From CAZGSN01 sp964371655 (GTDB taxonomy: Bacteria > Desulfobacterota > Binatia > HRBIN30), in assembly GCA_964371655.1 (NCBI GenBank), contig CAYJOD010000064.1:1-36844 (forward strand): a stretch of DNA of 36,844 nt, given 5' to 3'. Of this stretch, positions 31,574 through 36,844 are shown piece by piece (position 1 is the stretch's first letter; the number at the start of each line of letters is the position of its first letter). The notes below the pieces were generated by a model. The model had not been told where the DNA came from and made no database searches. It saw nothing but the letters and a program-made list of their open reading frames with translations. The translations under genes and the position numbers were made by a program.

Positions 31574-32551
31574 ATGAAGGCGATCGTATTCGAGAACCCT
31601 GGGGCGGAAGAGGTATTGACGCTGGGTGAGGTCGCGGCGCCGGTGGCGGGTCCGGAAGACCTTCGCATTCGTGTCCGAGCCACGGCGGTGAATCGCGCCG
31701 ACCTTCTGCAACGGCAAGGCCTGTATCCGCCGCCGGCGGGTGCTTCCAACATCATCGGCCTCGAGTGTGCGGGCGAGGTTGCCGAGGTCGGTTCGGCGGT
31801 CAAGGGCTGGAAAGTAGGGGATCGCGCCATGGCCCTGCTGGCCGGAGGCGGCTACGCCGAAGAGGCGGTGGTCCATCACGGCTCGGTCCTACATGTCCCG
31901 GCGAGCATGAGCTTCGAGGAAGCCGGTGCTTTTCCAGAGGTATTCCTGACCGCGTTCTCGAATTTGTTTCTGCTCGGAGAAATCAAAGCCGGTGGTGCGG
32001 CGCTGATTCAAGGCGGTGGGAGCGGTGTGGGTACGGCCGCCACCACGCTGCTGAAGGAAGCCGGCAACAAGGTCATCGTAACCGCCGGGAGCAAGGAGAA
32101 GTGCCAGGCCTGCCTCGATCACGGCGCCGACGTCGCGATCAACTACCGTGATGGCGATTTCGCCGCCGCGGTGCGCGAAGCCACGGCCGGGCGCGGCGTC
32201 GACGTCGTGCTCGATCATATCGGCGGCAAGTACTTCGCTTCCAACATCGATTGCCTGGGCGTCGAAGGGCGCCTGGTGATCATCGGTCTGCTCGGCGGCG
32301 TGAAGGCGGAGATCAACCTGGCGCTGCTGCTGACCCGGCGGCTGCGCGTGATCGGTTCGACCCTGCGCACGCGTGCGGCGCGCGACAAGGCTGAGATCGT
32401 GTCGAAGTTCATGGCCCGATTCGGTAGCGCGCTGGGAGCCGGCCGTCTCAAGCCGGTCGTTCACTGTGTGCTTGGGCTCGAAGAAGCCGCCGAGGCCCAC
32501 CGCATCGTGCAATCGAGCGTGCACTTCGGCAAAGTCGTGTTGCGCGTGTGA
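31574..32551 (+). CDS. Quinone oxidoreductase, PIG3 type (zinc-free MDR)
   Basis: 325-residue NADPH-dependent medium-chain reductase, close to the PIG3/QOR branch. Landmarks: MKAIVFENPGAEEVLTLGEV, VNRADLLQRQGLYPPPAGASNIIGLECAGEV, FPEVFLTAFSNLFLLGEIKAG and the nucleotide-binding IQGGGSGVGTAATTL. The zinc-binding Cys/His set of alcohol dehydrogenases is absent, as expected for this branch. ATG 31574 has GGAAGGAG 5 bases upstream. Probably reduces quinones or other reactive carbonyls in one-electron or hydride steps; substrate unknown. Confidence 0.93.
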   Translation: MKAIVFENPGAEEVLTLGEVAAPVAGPEDLRIRVRATAVNRADLLQRQGLYPPPAGASNIIGLECAGEVAEVGSAVKGWKVGDRAMALLAGGGYAEEAVVHHGSVLHVPASMSFEEAGAFPEVFLTAFSNLFLLGEIKAGGAALIQGGGSGVGTAATTLLKEAGNKVIVTAGSKEKCQACLDHGADVAINYRDGDFAAAVREATAGRGVDVVLDHIGGKYFASNIDCLGVEGRLVIIGLLGGVKAEINLALLLTRRLRVIGSTLRTRAARDKAEIVSKFMARFGSALGAGRLKPVVHCVLGLEEAAEAHRIVQSSVHFGKVVLRV

Positions 32552-32584
32552 TGGACCCCAGCCGGTGAGTGCCGCCTCTGGCGT

Positions 32585-32925
32585 TCATGCCTTTCGACGG
32601 TGGGTCACAGCCACACGAACGAAGTCAGCGAGTGCGGGTTCTTCGCATGCCTCGTGCTGATCCGGCGCCCCCAGCGGGTGACAGTGCCAGTCGCCCAGAT
32701 TGTCGTAACCGAACACCCGGCGGCCGGCCTCGATCACGGATAGGTCGGTGCGCTGATTGCGCTCATTGAAGAAGACGTCGATGAATCGGTCTTCGTCCAA
32801 GTCCACGCGCAGCTTGATGGCAACGACCGTGCGGGAACCACCTCTACGGTCGCCGACGGAAGTACTGTGAACACCGCGGCACGAAAGGCGGCTTCGAACG
32901 CGTCGCGATCGTCAGAAAGCGGCAT
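32585..32925 (-). pseudogene. TumE-like (DUF6516) toxin gene broken by a frameshift
   Basis: Two minus-strand frames fit one protein. Frame 1 begins MPLSDDRDAFEAAFRAAV and leads to PSATVEV; frame 2 continues GSRTVVAIKLRVDLDEDR then NQRTDLSVIEAGRR, YDNLGDWHCHPLG and EEPALADFV. The YDNxxxxHxHP-EEPxLxDFV pattern suits DUF6516/TumE-type toxins. One base appears missing near 32839-32844. The first frame overlaps the upstream partner by 14 bases. An assembly error would restore an intact gene. Confidence 0.6.
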
Positions 32926-33238
32926 CGAATGGCGCTGCCAGCTCGCGAATCAGATCGAGAAGCTCCTGGCGCTCCATGGTGAGCGCTTCCCATTCCATGA
33001 AGTCGCGCTCGACTCGATGCGAGAAGCGGTCCGAGACACGATCGGCGCTCCAATCGGCAGCAAACTGCTCGAAGCCGCGGCCGTAGCGCGCTTCCATAGA
33101 GCCGAGCTGGTCGGCCACCACGCGCAGCCGCATGCGCAGCGCGTCTAAGGTCACTGCCTCGATCGAGCTGGCAAGATCCGACCCGGGCTGCAGCCTTTGG
33201 AGGACGCGTTGCGCGCGATCGGTAAGTTCCACTTGCAT
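32912..33238 (-). CDS. Helical partner protein, antitoxin-like, upstream of the TumE-like gene
   Basis: 108-residue mostly helical protein: MQVELTDRAQRVLQRL, then SIEAVTLDALRMRLRVVADQLGSMEARYG and a heptad-rich tail MEWEALTMERQELLDLIREL. I do not recognise a named family; a helical small protein encoded just upstream of, and overlapping by 14 bases, a TumE-like gene suggests an antitoxin. ATG 33238 lacks a strong ribosome site. If the downstream gene is truly broken, this is an orphan that may still be expressed. Confidence 0.6.
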   Translation of the reverse strand: MQVELTDRAQRVLQRLQPGSDLASSIEAVTLDALRMRLRVVADQLGSMEARYGRGFEQFAADWSADRVSDRFSHRVERDFMEWEALTMERQELLDLIRELAAPFDAAF

Positions 33239-33452
33239 GGGCGTAGCCTACTACCAGCTTGGGCGACCTCGCAAGCATTCCACGGAAGAATGCCTTCCAC
33301 ACTTTCGTAGCAGTCTCTGCGCCGCGGATTCGTCAAGGATGGCGTCCTCTTCCCCTAGCCTATCTCTATGATTCGGTTGCCGCCGCCGGCCGGTCTGTGA
33401 CAAGCTGCGGAATCTGTGGGCCGGAGCTGCCGCCGGTCTGGAAGGAGCTGCT

Positions 33453-34310
33453 GTGCCGATCTCGCTTCGTGTCGGGGAACCCGGGGATGCTCAGGTATGC
33501 GGGCGCATTTGCTACGACGCCTTCTACGCCATCAACAGCGCGCATAACTTCCCTCCCGATTTTCCGAGTGTGGACATCGCGATCGGGATGCTGAGGCTGC
33601 TGCTTGGGCACCCGCGCTACCATGTTGTCGTGGCCGAGAACGATGGGAGCGTGATCGGTAGCAACGCGGTCGACGAACGCGGGCCGATCGCGGGGATTGG
33701 TCCGATCACGGTGGATACCGCTGGCCAGAACTCCGGAGTCGGGCGCCGGCTGATGCAATACGTGCTCGACCGTGAGACGCGACGTGGAGCACCGGGGGTG
33801 CGTCTGGTGCAGGCTGCCTTCCACAGCCGTTCGCTGTCGCTCTACACCAAACTCGGGTTCGATCCGCGTGAGCCGCTGTCGTGCCTGCAGGGGCCAGCGC
33901 TCAACCTGAGCTTGCCCGGATACCGCGTGCGTCCGTCGCGGCTGGATGACCTCGGAGCCTGCAACGGGGTTTGCCTGCGCGTGCACGGCCACACCCGCGC
34001 GGTCGAGCTCGGCGAGGCGATGGAGACCGGCACCGCGACCGTCGTCGAGCACGACGGTCGGATTACGGGCTACAGCACCGGCGTCGGATTCATCGGTCAC
34101 AGCGTCGCTGAGACCGACACCGACCTCGAAGCCCTGATCGCCGCGGCGCCGGCGTTCGTGGGTCCTGGGTTCCTCCTGCCGACGCGCAACGCCGCCGTTC
34201 TGCGCTGGTGTCTGAACCACGGCCTGCGCATCACGCAGCCGCTGACGTTGATGAGCGTGGGTCTTTACAACGAGCCGCAGGGCTCGTACCTGCCGTCGAT
34301 CGCGTACTAG
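33453..34310 (+). CDS. Tandem GNAT-family N-acetyltransferase
   Basis: 285-residue protein with two GNAT folds. The first (3-140) has IGPITVDTAGQNSGVGRRLMQYVLD, the acetyl-CoA loop (Q/RxxGxGxxL), and FHSRSLSLYTKLGF. The second (about 148-275) begins GYRVRPSRLDDL and lacks an obvious acetyl-CoA loop, so it may serve substrate binding. GTG 33453 is chosen for GAAGGAG 5 bases upstream. It is divergent from the TumE-like pair. The substrate acetylated is not evident. Confidence 0.87.
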   Translation: MPISLRVGEPGDAQVCGRICYDAFYAINSAHNFPPDFPSVDIAIGMLRLLLGHPRYHVVVAENDGSVIGSNAVDERGPIAGIGPITVDTAGQNSGVGRRLMQYVLDRETRRGAPGVRLVQAAFHSRSLSLYTKLGFDPREPLSCLQGPALNLSLPGYRVRPSRLDDLGACNGVCLRVHGHTRAVELGEAMETGTATVVEHDGRITGYSTGVGFIGHSVAETDTDLEALIAAAPAFVGPGFLLPTRNAAVLRWCLNHGLRITQPLTLMSVGLYNEPQGSYLPSIAY

Positions 34311-34418
34311 CCCGAGCCAGTAGCTCCCTGCCTGCAGAGCGAAGGTGGGGGCAAACGAAGTCTGACTCCGGGCAAAGAGCTTTGCGCCGGCAAGTCGCCG
34401 AATGTCGTGTTCGTCGCG

Positions 34419-35042
34419 TCACTCGCCAAACGGCACATTGTCGTAAACCTCGGCCACACGCAGCAGGGCTCCGACCTTGGCGAGCTCGATCTGATCCTCG
34501 ATGCGGTTCGTCTCTGTCAGAAGCCAGCGTCCATCGGCTTGGCGGGCGAAATGTTCGATATGCACCTTGTCCTGCGCTACCAGAACGTACTCCTGAAGCG
34601 AGGCAATGGTCCGATACTGTTCAAACTTGGCGCCACGGTCGTAGTCTTGCGTCGACGGAGAGAGGACCTCGACCAGCAGGATCGGGTTGGTCACCGTATC
34701 GCGATGCTCGTCATCGAACTCCGGCTTGCCACGCACCACGATGACGTCGGGGTAGGTGTAGAGCCCGGTCGCTGGGATCTTCACGCGCAAATCCGAGGCA
34801 TGCACAGTGCAGCCGCGTTTGCGCAACTGACCGGAGAGCTGGACGACGCAGTTGGAAGTGATCAGGGTGTGGCCAAAGCTAGCCCCCGACATCGCGAAGA
34901 TCTCGCCGTCGAAGTACTCGCTTTTCGTCGTCGCGGCGCGCTCGCGTTTCAGATACTCCGTCGGCGAGATGCCGGCCTTCGCTGCGGTGGCCATCGCCGT
35001 TGCACTTACCATGATCGACGCCGACGTGACACCACGACCCAT
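34419..35042 (-). CDS. Uma2-family (DUF820) putative nuclease
   Basis: 207-residue protein with a PD-(D/E)xK-type core. YFDGEIFAMSGASFGHTLITSNCV, YTYPDVIVVRGKPEF (Asp) and NPILLVEVLSPSTQDYDRGAKFEQYR (Glu) are the family signature; catalytic pieces are present. Function is unproven: the family is most abundant in cyanobacteria, and DNA cleavage is inferred from the fold. Start ATG 35042 has AGAGGAG 6 bases upstream and is better than an internal ATG at 34994. It sits just downstream of the broken higA. Confidence 0.85.
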   Translation of the reverse strand: MGRGVTSASIMVSATAMATAAKAGISPTEYLKRERAATTKSEYFDGEIFAMSGASFGHTLITSNCVVQLSGQLRKRGCTVHASDLRVKIPATGLYTYPDVIVVRGKPEFDDEHRDTVTNPILLVEVLSPSTQDYDRGAKFEQYRTIASLQEYVLVAQDKVHIEHFARQADGRWLLTETNRIEDQIELAKVGALLRVAEVYDNVPFGE

Positions 35043-35080
35043 GGAGTTCTCCTCTAACTCCGAGCCACGGATCCTCCGCT

Positions 35081-35458
35081 CTATGCCGCCTTTCTGCCGG
35101 GGTTAGGGCGAATCAGGACTTCGGCGGAGATGCCGAGCTTCTCGTGCAAACGGCGGATCATGTTGATCGACAGGCTACGGCGCCGATTCAGCACCTCGGC
35201 GACCCGCGTACGGGTACCGAGAATTGCCTCCAGATCTTTTCGTGTCAGACCCTGCTGCTCCATGCGAAACTTGATCGCTTCAACCGGGTCGGGCGGGTCC
35301 ATCGGGAAGTGCCGCGCCTCGTAGGTGTCCACGAGGGTGGCGAGGATATCCAACCGGTCCCCGTCAGGCGTACCGGATTTCGCGCCTCATAGACGCCGCA
35401 TCTCCGCTATTGCGGTCTCGTAGTCAGCGTTCGTCTTGATTGGCTTGAGACTCCTCAC
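35081..35458 (-). pseudogene. higA: HigA-type antitoxin interrupted by an in-frame TGA
   Basis: Reading from GTG 35458, preceded by AAGGAGGT, gives MRSLKPIKTNADYETAIAEM then RRL, a TGA at codon 24 (35389-35387), and GAKSGTPDGDRLDILATL onward. The frame continues through FPMDPPDPVEAIKFRMEQ and the helix-turn-helix RKDLEAILGTRTRVAEVLN to GRKAA. Trp (TGG) is usual before GAKxGTPxGD in HigA, so TGG to TGA by one base change is likely. A shorter protein could start at TTG 35353 and keep the helix-turn-helix; that is untested. Confidence 0.7.
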
Positions 35459-35496
35459 AGATCTACCTCCTTCACATCGATGCGATCGTACTCGGT
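35455..35496 (-). pseudogene. higB: C-terminal remnant of HigB-type toxin
   Basis: The minus frame ending TGA (35457-35455) encodes TEYDRIDVKEVDL. HigB toxins typically end in THAEYDRIDAEEV. The stop overlaps the GTG start of higA (GTGA), the usual toxin-antitoxin coupling, which strengthens the call. The body of the toxin is missing; the frame upstream merges with the tail region of the next gene. Only 13 residues are diagnostic, so confidence is moderate. Confidence 0.5.
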
Positions 35497-35525
35497 GTCT
35501 TGTTCCCACCTCGCGGGTGCGAAGC

Positions 35526-36605
35526 TCAGCAATGGGCATCCTCGGCGGCGAGCAGTCGCAGGAAATCGTCGGCCTCGTCGCGGGAGTTGATGAACGACAT
35601 GATGTAGAAGGCGAAGCCGCGTCCGCCTAACTCGCGCACGATTTTGCGCGCGCCCTCGGCGCTCACGAAGAGCTGGCAAAGCTTGCCCGCGTCTCGAATC
35701 CGTCCGAGCAACGACAGCCAGTCCTCGGGCGGCGGCGCGCCGTCTCCGGGGATCCATTGGATGCCCGCCAGATTCTCGAGTGAGAGAAGCATGTCGAGGT
35801 GTCGAATCTGGCCCTTGCCGTCGAGGTGGTAGAAGGCGTGGTCCAGTCCTTCGATGCAGGCAGCTAGGTCCGGGAGCACGAAGCGCTCGAACATCTGCGG
35901 TGAAATCATGTAGGCGAAGTCGGACTGCAGCATGTAGCAACGCCCCGGCGACCAGATCGGGGCCCATGGAGTCGTCCCGCGACCGACCGGGCCGATGATG
36001 GCGTGCAGCTCGTCGTAATAACGGCGCCACGTCGCGGTGATCTCGCCTAGCAATCGCGCCACCTCCTCGGGGGAGTCGTGCAGGTCATAGAGCAATCGCT
36101 CTGTGGTGCGGAACGACGCCAGGATGTCGAGGTTCCCACCCAGGTCGGTGTGTGCGATGCCGACCTTGTCCCGCCAACGTTCGACGGCTCTGCGGGTGAG
36201 GTCGAGGACGCGCCGCCACCAGGGGTTGTCGCCGGAGTAGGTGAAGTGGAGGTGCTCAATGGGGTCGTTCGCGGCTCCGGAAAACCACACGGTACTCGTC
36301 TCCGGGGCGGAGTGAACCTGCGCTCCGAGGAAGCCGGCGAGGATGCCCGGCCCGAAATTGGGCCACCATCGCGGCCACGAATCGCCGAAGAACTGCCTGG
36401 CTTGCAGGAGCATTTGGAAATGATCGAGCACCTCGTCGACGGGTCGCTCGAGCAGAAACTCCTGCGTCAGTTCCTCGGGAAGGCTGAATACAATCGGGCT
36501 GTCGATCATCACCAGTGGGCGATCGAGCTCGTGCGCCCACCAGGCTCGCCAGGCACGCTCGACACGATCCCAATCCTGCTCGGTAAAGTGCAGGTCGATT
36601 CCCAC
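35526..36605 (-). CDS. Uroporphyrinogen-decarboxylase-like (URO-D fold) protein
   Basis: 359-residue protein of the URO-D/MtaA-like superfamily. Trp-rich start (FTEQDWDRVERAWRAWWAHEL), then HTDLGGNLDILASFRTTERLLYDL, APIWSPGRCYMLQSDFAYMISPQMFERFVLPDL and HAFYHLDGKGQIRHLDMLLSLENLAGIQWIPGDG follow the family barrel. It is not a heme-pathway enzyme by its surroundings; relatives include corrinoid methyltransferases and other one-carbon transfer proteins. GTG 36605 is chosen for GGGAG about 6 bases upstream; GTG 36632 is an alternative. The stop lies 30 bases from the higB remnant, and no partner genes are in the window. Confidence 0.8.
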   Translation of the reverse strand: MGIDLHFTEQDWDRVERAWRAWWAHELDRPLVMIDSPIVFSLPEELTQEFLLERPVDEVLDHFQMLLQARQFFGDSWPRWWPNFGPGILAGFLGAQVHSAPETSTVWFSGAANDPIEHLHFTYSGDNPWWRRVLDLTRRAVERWRDKVGIAHTDLGGNLDILASFRTTERLLYDLHDSPEEVARLLGEITATWRRYYDELHAIIGPVGRGTTPWAPIWSPGRCYMLQSDFAYMISPQMFERFVLPDLAACIEGLDHAFYHLDGKGQIRHLDMLLSLENLAGIQWIPGDGAPPPEDWLSLLGRIRDAGKLCQLFVSAEGARKIVRELGGRGFAFYIMSFINSRDEADDFLRLLAAEDAHC

Positions 36606-36732
36606 CGCTCTCTCCCGCTTCTCCGGCACCACGGATTATTGCGGGTGTCGGTGTGCGCTTGCAGGGAACCTCGTATCGTACGACGATTCACCCAATTCGT
36701 GGATCAGGAGCGTCTCCCTCTTCAGGGCCACC

Positions 36733-36805
36733 CCTTCGTGGTTCAAGCCCCCCACCGCCCAACCCCTTTCGTGCCTTTCCCCCCTTTCGTGCCTTCGTGG
36801 TTCAA
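36733..36805. repeat. Repeat family C, right-end fragment
   Basis: CCTTCGTGGTTCAA occurs at 36733-36746 and again at 36792-36805, with TTTCGTGCC cores between them at about 10-base steps. This matches the style of families A and B (short cores at one-turn spacing). No gene lies in 36633-36844. Its inverted left arm, if any, is beyond or absent. Confidence 0.55.
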
Positions 36806-36844
36806 ATCCGCCCATTCCACCAATCCGAATTCCCCCCTCTCCCC

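Noticed and set aside
35387..35389. TGA read as Trp through a recoded genetic code
   Set aside because: Other genes in the window, such as the DyP peroxidase and quinone oxidoreductase, end normally at TGA, so a nonsense mutation is simpler.

Overview
The window is about 36.8 kb of GC-rich bacterial chromosome. Lipoprotein, outer-membrane barrel and FecR genes point to a Gram-negative organism. CaiB/acyl-CoA dehydrogenase genes, a Thr/Pro-linker lipoprotein and many intergenic inverted repeats fit an uncultured deltaproteobacterium-like or Binatota-like lineage, but that placement is inference. I see no rRNA, tRNA, CRISPR array, intact prophage or complete insertion sequence. Several genes end in TGA, so the code is standard.

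Layout. 1-312: scar with half of an inverted-repeat element, the tail of a type I methylase and an ORF6N-like hairpin. 313-5673: CaiB-type CoA transferase (minus), a VapC fragment, then acyl-CoA dehydrogenase, DyP peroxidase and an FAD amine oxidase (plus). 5932-11101: five tightly packed plus-strand genes: Ppx/GppA-HD, two tandem thymidylate-kinase-like P-loop proteins, CYTH-CHAD and SixA. 11204-13322: ORF6N protein, FmdB zinc ribbon, a small unknown protein and ThrH. 13517-17874: three-gene envelope operon (7-bladed YVTN lipoprotein, TPR/outer-membrane barrel, FecR domain). 18222-19620: DUF2007 protein, RelE/ParE-like toxin-antitoxin pair and a small membrane protein. 19790-23260 (minus): CHASE2 cyclase and GH1 glycosidase. 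23413-24630: collapsed restriction-modification island carrying an intact hicAB pair. 24870-29950: YceI, NagA and a large membrane-spanning patatin. 30527-36605: MBL hydrolase, PIG3-type quinone oxidoreductase, a frameshifted TumE-like pair, double GNAT, Uma2, broken higBA and a uroporphyrinogen-decarboxylase-like protein.

Two themes stand out. The first is the 5932-11101 cluster. Three of its five genes belong to families tied to polyphosphate or inorganic phosphate chemistry (Ppx, CYTH, CHAD) and one is a histidine phosphatase. The two embedded kinases do not keep the usual dTMP-kinase substrate motifs, and the second has Arg for the Walker A Lys. This is my best candidate for an undescribed system. 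The second is decay of defence and addiction modules: fragments or mutants of vapC, higBA, a TumE-like toxin, type I and type III restriction genes and an HNH endonuclease, alongside apparently intact hicAB and RelE/ParE pairs. At least four families of inverted-repeat intergenic elements are present, three of them built from short cores spaced about one helical turn apart.
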